The position numbers and the translations under genes are program-made. The notes beneath the pieces were generated by a model. The model made no database searches. It was not told the DNA's origin and saw only the letters and a list, made by a program, of their open reading frames with translations. Shown piece by piece: positions 24,345-34,985 of a stretch of DNA of 42,414 nt. The number at the start of each line of letters is the position of its first letter. Positions within the stretch are counted from its first letter, which is position 1. The stretch comes from an uncultured Bacteroides sp. (GTDB lineage: Bacteria > Bacteroidota > Bacteroidia > Bacteroidales > Bacteroidaceae): contig CABROZ010000003.1 in assembly GCA_902472795.1 (NCBI GenBank), positions 1 through 42,414 on the forward strand, written 5' to 3'.

Positions 24345-25871
24345 TTAGTGCTTGAAGTGACGGAATCCGGTAGTCACCATGGCGATTCCGTGTTCGTTGC
24401 AGTAGTCAAAGCTCAGCTGGTCCTTGATGCTTCCACCCGGCTGGATAACGGCTGTGATGCCTTCGTTGCCGGCTATCTCGACACAGTCGGGGAAGGGGAA
24501 GAAAGCGTCGCTGGCCATCACGGCACCGTGCAGGTCGAAGCCGAAGCTCTTGGCTTTCTCGATGGCCTGCTTCAGGGCATCGACGCGGCTGGTCTGTCCC
24601 ACACCGCTTGCCAGCAGCTGTTTGCCCTTGGCCAGCACGATGGAGTTGGACTTGCTGTTCTTCACAATCTTGTTGGCAAACAGCATGTCGTCGATTTCCT
24701 CGGCGGTAGGAGCCTTCACGGTCACTACTTTCAGGTCGGCAGGAGTCTCGATCTTCAGGTCGCGATCCTGTACCAGCACGCCGTTCAGCAGCGAACGGAA
24801 CTGTTTCTTGGGCAGCTCGGCAGGCTTGCGCACCAGGATGATGCGGTTCTTCTTCTGTCCCAGTATTTCGAGGGCATCCACGTCGTAATCGGGAGCGATG
24901 ATGACTTCGAAGAAGATTTTGTTGATTTCCTCGGCCGTCGCCTTGTCGATGACGGTATTGGTGACGAGCACTCCGCCGAAAGCCGAAACGGGGTCGCCGG
25001 CCAGGGCGTCTTTCCAGGCTTCGAGCAGGGTCGGACGTGTAGCCAGACCGCAGGCATTGTTGTGCTTCAGGATGGCGAAAGTGGTGTCGTTGCCGAACTC
25101 GTTGATCAGGTCAACGGCAGCATTGATGTCGAGCAGGTTGTTGTAGGAGATTTCCTTACCGTGTATCTGGTCGAACATCGCATCCAGATTGCCGTAGAAG
25201 TAACCCTTCTGATGCGGGTTTTCGCCGTAGCGCAGGGTCTTCTGATTGTTGGCCGAGTAGCGGAAGGCGCTGCCTTCGTCGCCGTCGAAGTAGTTGAAGA
25301 TGGCCGAGTCGTAGTGCGAAGAAACGGCGAAGGCTTCTTTCGCAAACCAGCGGCGTTCTTCGAGCGAGGTAGTGGCACCGTGCTCCATCAGCATGTCGCG
25401 GAAGGGCTGGTACTGTGCCTGCGAGGCGATGATGACTACGTCGTTGTAGTTCTTGGCAGCCGCACGGATCAGCGAGATGCCGCCTATGTCGATCTTCTCG
25501 ATAATGGCCGGTTCGTCGGCGCCGCTGGCCACCGTGGCTTCGAACGGATACAGGTCAACGATGACGAGGTCTATTTCGGGAATTTCATATTTTTCGATTT
25601 GTTGCATGTCTTGCTCCAGTCCGCGACGGCACAGGATGCCTCCGAAAATCTTCGGATGCAACGTCTTCACACGACCGCCCAGGATAGAGGGATATGTGGT
25701 AAGGTCTTCCACTGCCTTGCAGGGGTAACCCATGGATTCGATGAACTGACGGGTTCCGCCTGTCGAGAGGAACTCTACACCTTCTTCATGCAGTTTGGTG
25801 ATGATTTCATCCAAACCTTCCTTATGGTACACAGATACCAAAGCTGTTTTGATTCTTTTTGTTTCGGACAT
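24345..25871 (-). CDS. purH: bifunctional AICAR transformylase / IMP cyclohydrolase
   Basis: PurH carries out the last two steps of IMP synthesis: formyl transfer from 10-formyl-THF to AICAR, then ring closure. The 508-aa protein has the N-terminal MGS-like cyclohydrolase domain (ALVSVYHKEGLDEIITKL, STGGTRQFIE, GGRVKTLHPKIFGGIL, LVIVDLYPFE) and the C-terminal transformylase domain (RYGENPHQKGYFY, LKHNNACGLA, DPVSAFGGV, SDAFFPFPD, QPGGSIKD). The length is normal. It has its own -7 element upstream and precedes mreB on the same strand, a conserved order in Bacteroidales. Confidence 0.97.
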   Translation of the reverse strand: MSETKRIKTALVSVYHKEGLDEIITKLHEEGVEFLSTGGTRQFIESMGYPCKAVEDLTTYPSILGGRVKTLHPKIFGGILCRRGLEQDMQQIEKYEIPEIDLVIVDLYPFEATVASGADEPAIIEKIDIGGISLIRAAAKNYNDVVIIASQAQYQPFRDMLMEHGATTSLEERRWFAKEAFAVSSHYDSAIFNYFDGDEGSAFRYSANNQKTLRYGENPHQKGYFYGNLDAMFDQIHGKEISYNNLLDINAAVDLINEFGNDTTFAILKHNNACGLATRPTLLEAWKDALAGDPVSAFGGVLVTNTVIDKATAEEINKIFFEVIIAPDYDVDALEILGQKKNRIILVRKPAELPKKQFRSLLNGVLVQDRDLKIETPADLKVVTVKAPTAEEIDDMLFANKIVKNSKSNSIVLAKGKQLLASGVGQTSRVDALKQAIEKAKSFGFDLHGAVMASDAFFPFPDCVEIAGNEGITAVIQPGGSIKDQLSFDYCNEHGIAMVTTGFRHFKH

Positions 25872-25915
25872 GATTCAGTTATTTAAATTACGCGCAAATT
25901 AAATCTATAATGCCG

Positions 25916-25923
25916 CAAAGTTA
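25916..25923 (-). promoter_or_regulatory. -7 promoter element of purH
   Basis: It reads TAACTTTG on the minus strand, a perfect TAnnTTTG, about 45 nt before the ATG. No good -33 element is visible. Confidence 0.6.
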
Positions 25924-26100
25924 CAAATTTTGTTCGTAAGGTGACGCATACACAGACAATTAATCGCATAAAATTATACTTTTTAATGACAAGCCCCCAT
26001 GCAGCGTCCCATTGGCGGCCGGCAGCTACGAATGCCACTGTCACGAAAGCCCGAAGGGCAGATTCGCCACCGGGAGCGACGCCGGGAACCGCCCTTGACA

Positions 26101-26460
26101 ATGTGACACTTTGCTCAGCCAACGCCACGAGAATCGCATATTTCTGTCCGAAGGCCCGACCGTTCAGGATTTCGAAAGCGAAAATCCGCATCTCGCTGCC
26201 TCTTAGCACGATAGCGAAATCCTTACATCCGAAAGAGAAAAACTTCTCCCCTCCGACTCCCCCAAAAGCCCTGTTTCCGCCGCCGGAAAGCCATCTCGTC
26301 GAGCGCAACAAGCATTGCTGACGAGCCACACAAGCACGGTTCGCGAGCCACACAAGCGTTGTTCCCGCTCCGAACAAGCACGGAGCGCGTGCCGAACAAG
26401 CATTTTGGGGACAAAAAACGGATAATATCCGCATAACGGGCGCATATTCATGCAGATTCG
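26101..26460. repeat. long dispersed element, copy A, with 22-nt array inside
   Basis: This part of the 830-nt purH/pepO gap is collinear with 33797-34145. Shared landmarks in order are TGACACTTTGC, GAGAATCGC, AGC(G/A)AAAT-C/A-CTTACA, the 22-nt array, and TATTCATGC after it. In copy A the array has five ACAAGC cores at 26308, 26330, 26352, 26374 and 26396, exactly 22 nt apart; CGCTCCG..CGGAGCG inside it forms a 7-bp hairpin. Read on the minus strand, part of the flank could encode a peptide (KYAIL...QSV) also found in copy B, but with a frame change there. No intact gene is evident; 26461-26620 shows no other feature. Confidence 0.75.
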
Positions 26461-26621
26461 ACACCGGTTTCGCCCATTTCCGACGCTTTCAGCCCGTTTT
26501 CGGGAAACAGGTCTGTCAACTATAAAGCCCGTTTTCTGACATTTTGAAAGCAAAACACATTATCCGTTAAACACATCGTCAAATCCTCTTTCACCCCCTG
26601 CCGCCACCCGCCGACAGGCAC

Positions 26622-26675
26622 AAAAAAAGGGGAGGATTCCCCGCCGCAGACAGTCTGCGAAGAAGAATCCTCCCC
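26622..26675 (-). terminator. rho-independent terminator of the M13 peptidase gene
   Basis: A perfect 11-bp stem GGGGAGGATTC (26629-26639) pairs with 26665-26675; the loop contains the inner hairpin CGCAGAC-A-GTCTGCG. On the minus strand it is followed by seven U residues. It lies 30 nt after the stop codon. Confidence 0.92.
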
Positions 26676-26704
26676 TCTCGGTATAGGGTTACATCACCAC
26701 GCTG

Positions 26705-28741
26705 TTACCAGATGGAGACGCGCTCGGCCTGCGGCACGAACATCGGGTCTTTCTCGGTCACGCCAAAGGCATCGTACCAGGCACCGATGTGCGGCAGTGC
26801 GCCGTCCACACGCCATTTGCCCAACGAGTGAACGTCAATCTTGGTCATCTGCAGCACAGCTTCGGGACGGATGTTGTTGGCCCATACGCCGGCATAAGCC
26901 AGGAAGAAGCGCTGTTCGGGGGTGAAGCCGTCCTTCACGGCCAGCGGAGCCGTGGCAGTAGCGTTCTTGAAGGCCTGGAAAGCTACCTGCAAACCACCGT
27001 GGTCGGCAATGTTCTCGCCCAGCGTCATGCGGCCGTTGGCGTGTACACCCGGAGCCACTTCGATGCTGTCGAAGAAGGCTACCATCACGTTGGCACGTTC
27101 CTCGAACTTCTTGGCATCTTCTTCGGTCCACCAGTCTTTCAGGTTACCGTCCTTGTCGTACTGACGGCCCTGGTCGTCGAATCCGTGCGTCATCTCATGT
27201 CCGATCACCACGCCGATGGCACCGTAGTTGAAAGCGTCATCCGCATTCATATCGAAGAAAGGCGGCTGCAGGATGGCGGCGGGGAAACAGATTTCGTTCG
27301 TCGTCGGGTTGTAGTAAGCGTTCACGGTCTGCGGCGTCATCAGCCATTCATCCTTGTCAACGGGCTTGCCTGCCTTGGCCACCATCTCGGCGTGATTCCA
27401 CAGGTTGGCACGTTCGATGTTGGCCCAGTACGAGTCGTTCTTGATTTCGAGCGAGCTGTAGTCTTTCCATTTGTCGGGGTAACCTATCTTCACGTGGAAG
27501 GTAGCCAGTTTCTCCAGGGCTTTCACCCTGGTCGAATCGCCCATCCACGACAGGTTCTGGATGCGTTGTCCCAGTGCATCCTGCAGGTTCTTCACGAGGG
27601 TCACCATACGCTCTTTGGCTGCGGCGGGGAAGTACTTCTCGACATACATCTGTCCGACAGCCTCGCCCAGTGTAGAGCTTACTACACCGACAGCCGTCTT
27701 CCAGCGGGGTTGCATCTCTTGGGCGCCCGACATCGTGCGACTGTAGAAGTCGAAGTTCTGCTCCTTCAGCGCGTCGTTCAGATAGTCGGCAGAGGCATCA
27801 ATCAGTTTCCATTGCAGGTACAGGCTCTGGTCGGCCAGGGGCAGTGTGTCCAGAATCTTCACCGAAGCCTCCAGCGAAGCGGGCTGTCCGACGATGATTT
27901 CCTTCACATCGTTCAGGTCAAGTCCTTTCAGATAAGCATCCCAGTCGAAGGTGGAGTACTGCTTCTTGATGTCTTCCATCGACATCTTGTTATAATTGGC
28001 ATGAGGGTCGCGCAGATCGACACGCGAGCGGAAAGCCTGTGCCAGACGGGTTTCTACGTCCATCACTACCTTCACGGCACGTTCGGCGTCGGCGTCGCTG
28101 TATCCGGCCAGACCGAACATCTTCTTTACATGCACCTTGAAAGCCTCACGAATCTTAGTAGTAGCCTCATCGTCCAGCAGATAGTAGTCACGGTCGCCCA
28201 TGCTCAGCCCGTACTGGGCTATCTGTACGGCGTTCATGTTGCTGTTCATTTCGTCGGCTGCCACGTAGAGGGCCAGATAGGCTGCGATACCTTTCTTATA
28301 GAGCTGTGCCAGCAGCGGATAAAGTTGTTCCTTGCTCTGCAGCGCACCTATTTCCTTCAGTTCGGCCTGAATCGGTGCAACGCCGTCCTGATTCAGCTTC
28401 ACGCTATCCATGGCAATCTTGTACAGGTCGCCCACCTTCTGTGCCACGCTGCCGGCTTCGTGTTGGGAGGCAGCCAGTTCTTCGATAAGGCCCTGAATCT
28501 GCTTGCGGTTGTTCTCGGCCAGCACGGTGAACGAACCATACTGCGAATACTCATCGGTCAGCGGATTGTTTTTCATCCAGCCACCGCAGGCATACTGATA
28601 GAAGTCGGTACCCGGCAGAGCCGTGGTATCGAGATTGGCAAGCTGAATGCCGGCCGTCAACTCGGTCGATTGCTTGCCCGTGTTGCACGATGCTGCCAGC
28701 AGGCAGATAGCTGCAACGGGAAGAAAATGTTTCATGTTCAT
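26705..28741 (-). CDS. M13 family zinc metallopeptidase, lipoprotein
   Basis: The 678-aa product is a neprilysin/PepO-type endopeptidase that would cut small peptides outside the inner membrane. It has a lipoprotein signal (LPVAAICLLAASC, Cys near residue 19), the M13 N-domain (LPGTDFYQYACGGWMKNNPL), NAYYNPTTNEICFPAAILQPPFF, the zinc motif HEMTH in VIGHEMTHGFDDQG at about 515, the third ligand Glu in GENIADHGG, and a C-terminal W. The length is normal for the family. It is transcribed alone and ends in a strong terminator. Confidence 0.95.
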   Translation of the reverse strand: MNMKHFLPVAAICLLAASCNTGKQSTELTAGIQLANLDTTALPGTDFYQYACGGWMKNNPLTDEYSQYGSFTVLAENNRKQIQGLIEELAASQHEAGSVAQKVGDLYKIAMDSVKLNQDGVAPIQAELKEIGALQSKEQLYPLLAQLYKKGIAAYLALYVAADEMNSNMNAVQIAQYGLSMGDRDYYLLDDEATTKIREAFKVHVKKMFGLAGYSDADAERAVKVVMDVETRLAQAFRSRVDLRDPHANYNKMSMEDIKKQYSTFDWDAYLKGLDLNDVKEIIVGQPASLEASVKILDTLPLADQSLYLQWKLIDASADYLNDALKEQNFDFYSRTMSGAQEMQPRWKTAVGVVSSTLGEAVGQMYVEKYFPAAAKERMVTLVKNLQDALGQRIQNLSWMGDSTRVKALEKLATFHVKIGYPDKWKDYSSLEIKNDSYWANIERANLWNHAEMVAKAGKPVDKDEWLMTPQTVNAYYNPTTNEICFPAAILQPPFFDMNADDAFNYGAIGVVIGHEMTHGFDDQGRQYDKDGNLKDWWTEEDAKKFEERANVMVAFFDSIEVAPGVHANGRMTLGENIADHGGLQVAFQAFKNATATAPLAVKDGFTPEQRFFLAYAGVWANNIRPEAVLQMTKIDVHSLGKWRVDGALPHIGAWYDAFGVTEKDPMFVPQAERVSIW

Positions 28742-28945
28742 AGCAAAATAAATAAATTGAAAACAAAAAAATACAGTTAGTATACCGTTTATCTCTGCTA
28801 AGTTCGGTACACCAGAAATTTAAGTATTGCAAATATTTCAACCATAGATCTCAAAATAGAGCAGAAAAAAATTTCCAATAGCCCCCCCTAAGTGACAATC
28901 TGTAATCCTATCAACATGAGTTTTCAAAATCAAAAACTCTTTAGA

Positions 28946-30805
28946 TTACTTCAAATCAAAATGTACATGCTGGGGACCCCATCTTTTACATTCTTCACAC
29001 CAATAAGAATACTGTCCTCCCGTATAGTCAGGTGCATACCGAATACCACGTACGGTGGACGAAGAAGATTTGTTAGTTTTCCGAGATGTATATCTTTCAA
29101 TCGATTGTCGATTGATATCATCGATTTTTTGATCAGCCTCATTAATCATACGTTGAATATCCGCCTGATTTTGTTGTCGTAAAGCATTTGTAGCAGCATT
29201 TATCCGATCATTAATTTGCATCTGCGGAGATTTCCCCACAATTTTTATTTGTTTCAATATTTCCATCGATTTACGACCAGACACCATCTGATCATACACG
29301 ACATCTGGTTCATGAGACAACCCTATAAGTGTCCAGTCTTTGGCAATATATAAATCATAACCAGCACGTATAGTGTAATTAGCTGTCGAAGGCAAAATCA
29401 TAGTTGTATTTGAAAATACCCAAAACTTTTCATTTTCTCCCACATAAATATGCCATTCATTGTTAACGCCATATTTGCCAACTTGGCTAGAAGCTACCCA
29501 TTGCTTCAAAATAGGATGAAAACTAACATTTATAGATATTTGTTGTTGCCAATCATATGAACAAATATAACATTTCCAGCCATTAGAATTTTTGTTTCCT
29601 TTTTGAGGACGAATCCAGCGACACTGTTTAGGATCATTATTCAATATATTATCATAAGCATGATCTGGTTCATCAACCCCTGAATCAGCATAACAACCCA
29701 AAGGACGTACCCCATTCCTTTTGTTCGTAGAAGTTGTCTCTACAGCACCTGATGTGGCAACATCACGATGTGATGCAACCACTACATTATTCTGTTCCAA
29801 CAACCCCTTTTTCTGCTCCACTCTGGCAATGTTGTCTTTAGCAAAAGGATTTCCATTTTTCATCGCCATTTGATACCACTTTATAGCTTCATCATAATCT
29901 AAAGGAACACCTTCACCTTTTTCATACATCACGCCAATATTACCTTGTGCAGATGCATTTCCTTGTGCAGCAGACTTACGATACCATTCTAAGGATTTAT
30001 CAAAATTCACTTTAACTCCTATGCCGAAACCATACATCACCCCTAAATCAAATTGTGCATCCTCATGTCCTGCCAATGCAGCCTTAGAAAGTTGTGATAA
30101 AGCTTCAGTATAATTTTTCTTGATATAAGCTTCATGACCTTTTTGGTATGCATCTTCCGCAGCAAGCCCCGCTTCTCCTTTTAAGCCGTTTTGAGGTGTA
30201 TATCTATCTTCCAACCGACGTAAGTTATATTGGGCCGCACCATCGTCTTGCAAAACGGCTCTACGGTAATACATCAAAGCTTTATCATAATCTAAAGCAA
30301 TGCCATAACCATTCTCATACATAATACCTAAAAGACTTTCTGCAGCGGCACTGCCGTTTGAAGCTGCTTGGGTAAACCATTTTAATGCCTCGGAATAATT
30401 TTGAGTTAATCCCCATCCTCCCTCATAATAAAGTACACCTATAAGGTATTGAGAAAGAACATTTCGATTTGTAGCAGGCTTATAATACCACTTCAGAGCC
30501 TCGGCATAGTTTTTGGATACACCCTCGCCAAATTGATACATTGTTCCTATTTCATAATGAGCTTCAATATGCCCCATCGAAGCCGCTTGATAAAAACACT
30601 TCAATGCTTCAGAATATTTTTTAGATAACTTAGCAGAAAGACCTTTTTGATACAAGCTTTCAGGTGTATTAGGGTATGCTGTAGTACAAAATAATACTTT
30701 TACATTGTTTAATTCTACAAAATTTAGTTCAGCTGAATAAGTCGACATCATGCCAGGGCATAAAAGGACAGCACATAGAATAAAAGATTTAACCCGATGT
30801 TTCAT
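28946..30805 (-). CDS. secreted Sel1-repeat protein with C-terminal Cys/His domain
   Basis: The 619-aa protein has a signal peptide (about 1-25) and seven or so Sel1-like TPR repeats in two blocks (about 48-205 and 220-335; motifs such as AEALKWYYKPA, YDEAIKWYQMAMKNGNPFA). A long C-terminal region (about 365-619) follows that I do not recognise. It holds Cys-containing pieces (WKCYICSYDW), a helical Gln/Asn/Asp/Arg-rich segment (QINDRINAATNALRQ, then DIQRMINEADQKIDDI), and ends in CEECKRWGPQHVHFDLK, where Cys603, Cys606, His613 and His615 form a CxxC-x6-HxH zinc-finger-like group. The gene is visibly AT-rich compared with every neighbour, which suggests recent acquisition. Sel1 repeats usually mediate protein-protein contacts; no function can be assigned. 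Confidence 0.85.
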   Translation of the reverse strand: MKHRVKSFILCAVLLCPGMMSTYSAELNFVELNNVKVLFCTTAYPNTPESLYQKGLSAKLSKKYSEALKCFYQAASMGHIEAHYEIGTMYQFGEGVSKNYAEALKWYYKPATNRNVLSQYLIGVLYYEGGWGLTQNYSEALKWFTQAASNGSAAAESLLGIMYENGYGIALDYDKALMYYRRAVLQDDGAAQYNLRRLEDRYTPQNGLKGEAGLAAEDAYQKGHEAYIKKNYTEALSQLSKAALAGHEDAQFDLGVMYGFGIGVKVNFDKSLEWYRKSAAQGNASAQGNIGVMYEKGEGVPLDYDEAIKWYQMAMKNGNPFAKDNIARVEQKKGLLEQNNVVVASHRDVATSGAVETTSTNKRNGVRPLGCYADSGVDEPDHAYDNILNNDPKQCRWIRPQKGNKNSNGWKCYICSYDWQQQISINVSFHPILKQWVASSQVGKYGVNNEWHIYVGENEKFWVFSNTTMILPSTANYTIRAGYDLYIAKDWTLIGLSHEPDVVYDQMVSGRKSMEILKQIKIVGKSPQMQINDRINAATNALRQQNQADIQRMINEADQKIDDINRQSIERYTSRKTNKSSSSTVRGIRYAPDYTGGQYSYWCEECKRWGPQHVHFDLK

Positions 30806-30836
30806 AAACTATTTTCTATTTTTAAATTAACATCAA

Positions 30837-30844
30837 CAAAAATA
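30837..30844 (-). promoter_or_regulatory. possible -7 element of the Sel1-repeat gene
   Basis: It reads TATTTTTG on the minus strand, matching TAnnTTTG, about 32 nt before the ATG. The AT-rich context lowers its weight. Confidence 0.4.
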
Positions 30845-30882
30845 AAAATTACGACTCAAATAAAATATCAAAGAAAAATCAT

Positions 30883-32874
<1,992 letters not shown>

Positions 32875-32998
32875 AAAGTCAATAATCTTAAGTTGATACG
32901 TTTTTCGGCCTGCAAGCCGGAGCCTCGCAAGGGGGCACGGACCTGCAAACGGCAAAAACCTACAAAACCGGACAGTTACATCGCGGTTTGCAAGGGCA

Positions 32999-33006
32999 CA
33001 AAGGTA
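32999..33006 (-). promoter_or_regulatory. -7 promoter element of the ABC-F gene
   Basis: It reads TACCTTTG on the minus strand (perfect TAnnTTTG), giving a leader of about 115 nt. The leader is GC-rich with TTGC-rich inverted pieces (GGCTTGCAGGCC) and could fold; ABC-F genes are often controlled by attenuation, but nothing here proves it. Confidence 0.5.
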
Positions 33007-33010
33007 GTGA

Positions 33011-33586
33011 TTATTTGCACAACTTCCGCATCACTTTCCTGCAACGATTCAAATCTTTTTCGCCGACGGGCTTCTGCCGCACCCCTCCCCGCTCGATGCG
33101 GCGGTAGATGTGGAAGCCGCTCCACTTCAGAATGGCTTTCAGGGCGCGTATGGTGCCGCTGGTCTGGTGGAACAAGATGTTGAAGGGGAAAGCGGTGGTA
33201 CTGGTGGACACCAGCACAGCGTCCTTGCCGGCGTGCAGCGGGCGTGGAAGTCCGGTGCCACTTTGCTCTATCAGGCCATAAACCATGCGGTCGAACAGTA
33301 CTTTCAGGGTGCCGGGCATGTTGCCCCAATAGCAGGGGGCGCCGATGACGAGCACCTGACATTCGCCCAGCAGGCGTACCACGCATTGGGCGTCATCTTC
33401 GGGCAAGGTGCAACGCTGGGCGGTACGGCACGTCATGCAGCCCGTACAGGGACGCACCTTCAGGTCGGCGACACGCAGGTTCACCACCCGGGCTCCGCAC
33501 GCCAGGGCTTCTTCCTCCATGGCCTGCAACATGCGCGCGATGCCTCCGTTGGGACGGGGGCTGGCATTCAGGATAAGTATGTTCAT
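33011..33586 (-). CDS. flavodoxin-family NAD(P)H-dependent reductase
   Basis: The 191-aa product (ATG at 33586) has the NADPH-dependent FMN reductase / iron-sulfur flavoprotein fold: MNILILNASPRPNGGIARML (FMN phosphate loop), the Cys cluster PCTGCMTCRTAQRC (Cys47, 50, 53, 59), VLVIGAPCYWGNMPGTLKVLFDR (FMN isoalloxazine contact) and GKDAVLVSTST. The substrate is unknown; such proteins reduce quinones, nitro compounds or flavins. The Cys cluster could hold an Fe-S centre. The frame runs 22 codons further upstream, but a -7 element at 33642-33649 overlaps it, so the internal ATG is preferred. Confidence 0.87.
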   Translation of the reverse strand: MNILILNASPRPNGGIARMLQAMEEEALACGARVVNLRVADLKVRPCTGCMTCRTAQRCTLPEDDAQCVVRLLGECQVLVIGAPCYWGNMPGTLKVLFDRMVYGLIEQSGTGLPRPLHAGKDAVLVSTSTTAFPFNILFHQTSGTIRALKAILKWSGFHIYRRIERGGVRQKPVGEKDLNRCRKVMRKLCK

Positions 33587-33641
33587 AGTGCTTCCGTTTT
33601 TAAGCCTTCGTTCCCACGAATAAATATCCGGAGAATATCCG

Positions 33642-33649
33642 CAAATATA
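33642..33649 (-). promoter_or_regulatory. -7 promoter element of the flavodoxin-type reductase
   Basis: It reads TATATTTG on the minus strand, a perfect TAnnTTTG, about 56 nt before the ATG. Confidence 0.6.
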
Positions 33650-33714
33650 CATATTATTTCGGACAAACGACCCGGTGCCCCGAAGAAAAGGATAGCAGGA
33701 AACCCACGCACTTC

Positions 33715-33742
33715 GTAGAGACGCAAAATTTTGCGTCTCTAC
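33715..33742. repeat. 28-bp perfect palindrome
   Basis: GTAGAGACGCAAAA (33715-33728) is followed immediately by its exact reverse complement (33729-33742), with no spacer. Similar GTAGAGACG palindromes are known as dispersed intergenic repeats in several phyla. It lies upstream of the reductase promoter and next to element copy B. Confidence 0.9.
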
Positions 33743-33796
33743 CGCACCCCTTCTGCCCCACCCCTATGGAGAACAACGCGGTCAGCCACCAACTAT

Positions 33797-34145
33797 CATT
33801 CTGACACTTTGCACACCCAAGCCCGCGAGAATCGCGTATTTGCGGCCGGAAGGACGGGCGACGGATTTTTTCGAAGCACGCACGCGCTATTCGTTTATCA
33901 GCCAAACAGATAGCAAAATACTTACAACTGAAACAGACGAAAAAAGCGCCCGCATGCCCCGCCGAAAGCCTTGTTCCGCCTCCCGACATACCTTCTGGCC
34001 GAGCCGCACAAGCATTGTTGCCGAGCCACACAAGCGTTGTTCGGCAACCGGACAAGCACAGAGCGCGTTCCGCACAAGCGTTTCAGACGGCAAAAAGATG
34101 CAATTCCGGCATCCGCAGCGTATATTCATGCGGTTTTAGCGTCGT
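33797..34145. repeat. long dispersed element, copy B, with 22-nt array inside
   Basis: It is collinear with 26101-26460 (see copy A). The array has four ACAAGC cores at 34008, 34030, 34052 and 34074, exactly 22 nt apart, and GTTGCCGA..TCGGCAAC forms a perfect 8-bp hairpin across two units. On the minus strand, peptides resembling those of copy A occur in two different frames (CKYFAICL, then KYAIL..QSV), as expected for a frameshifted relic or for non-coding DNA. It fills most of the 700-nt gap between the reductase and the thioredoxin-like gene. Confidence 0.75.
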
Positions 34146-34197
34146 TTTATGCAGTTTCGGTCTCTGTTTCGAGGGATTCAGCGAAAGGGCGTGTTAC

Positions 34198-34241
34198 AAA
34201 AAAAAGGCGTTTCCGACTCTTTTTGCAAGCAGAAACGCCTT
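34198..34241 (-). terminator. rho-independent terminator of the thioredoxin-like gene
   Basis: The stem AAGGCGTTTC (34204-34213) pairs perfectly with 34232-34241; on the minus strand it is followed by a run of U residues (A-run at 34198-34205). It is 46 nt after the stop codon. Confidence 0.9.
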
Positions 34242-34281
34242 AACTGAAACACAAAGACAAATGCTGCCTTCTGCCGACATG

Positions 34282-34309
34282 CGCCCGTCACTCGTCGGGC
34301 AACGAACGG
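34282..34309. repeat. 28-nt block shared with 34986-35013
   Basis: The block is identical at all 28 positions to 34986-35013. It contains the stop codon and last five codons of the thioredoxin-like gene, and GCCCG..CGGGC can form a small hairpin. Looser similarity extends about 20 nt downstream (minus strand). Confidence 0.88.
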
Positions 34310-34818
34310 GAACGAGCAAAATACTCCTTCAGCTGTCCGAAATACAAACTATCCGGCATCTCCCAATGAGTCTGAAGAACAACCTTATTGTCCTTATCCA
34401 ACAGACAATAGTCCGAAGCCCCCATCTTATCTGTCGGAATATCCAACTGCTTGTGCAGAAGTTTACAAGTAAACTTAATCGGATTATACAGATCGATCAT
34501 TTTAATTTTCCGCTTCTGGTTAATCAGGTAGATTGTTTCTGAAAACCCATTTCTTTTCAGATACTCTGCCACTTCTCCATAGCCTTGCGCGCAAATAGGA
34601 AACAAAGCGACATCCGAATTGCCTTTCAACACCTCCAACAGTTTCGGAAAACGTTCGACAGACGGACGACAGTAATCACAGAAAACGTAAATCAGTTTAT
34701 AAGGCTTGTCGGAAGCAGTAATGACAGACTTCAAGGAATCGTTGTCGACTATCCGAACCTGCGAGTAAGAGACTCCGCCAAGCACCATGAAAATCAATAA
34801 AAGAAAGACTTTCTTCAT
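34288..34818 (-). CDS. secreted thioredoxin-fold protein
   Basis: The 176-aa product has a cleavable signal peptide (about 1-19, ending VSYSQ) and a thioredoxin-like start KPYKLIYVFCDYCRPSVERFPKL with a CxxC pair (Cys47, Cys50) at the position of the redox centre. A periplasmic role in thiol redox or a peroxiredoxin-like role is inferred; the rest (SETIYLINQKRKIKMIDL, DKDNKVVLQ) fits TlpA/AhpC-type proteins. Base composition is lower in GC than most neighbours. The last residues RSLPDE come from a repeat that also ends the MFS gene. A 15-nt palindrome lies just upstream, and a terminator follows. Confidence 0.8.
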   Translation of the reverse strand: MKKVFLLLIFMVLGGVSYSQVRIVDNDSLKSVITASDKPYKLIYVFCDYCRPSVERFPKLLEVLKGNSDVALFPICAQGYGEVAEYLKRNGFSETIYLINQKRKIKMIDLYNPIKFTCKLLHKQLDIPTDKMGASDYCLLDKDNKVVLQTHWEMPDSLYFGQLKEYFARSRSLPDE

Positions 34819-34835
34819 AGCGTGATACTTTTAAT

Positions 34836-34850
34836 CTTTACATTGTAAAG
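34836..34850. promoter_or_regulatory. palindrome upstream of the thioredoxin-like gene
   Basis: CTTTACA-T-TGTAAAG is a perfect 7-1-7 palindrome ending 18 nt before the ATG. It overlaps a -7-like TACCTTTA on the minus strand, so it may be an operator or a leader hairpin. Confidence 0.45.
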
Positions 34851-34985
34851 GTACAATTCAAACACGCCCAGTGTTATTTACAATAAGCATATTTAATCAA
34901 ATTAACCCTCTTTACTTGTCATTCTACGGAAAAGCACCTTTCATTGGACGAAAATACAGCCAGACAAATGCCTTCCGCCGCCCCA

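Noticed and set aside
26308..26405. CRISPR-like array
   Set aside because: The units are contiguous 22-nt degenerate repeats with no invariant repeat separated by unique spacers, and there are no cas genes.
26203..26553. Minus-strand open frames over the 22-nt arrays (also at 33654-34129, 13474-13841)
   Set aside because: The frames are produced by the repeat itself (recurring CVAREP/HGSRA-type peptides), lack start signals and shift frame between copies; not called as genes.
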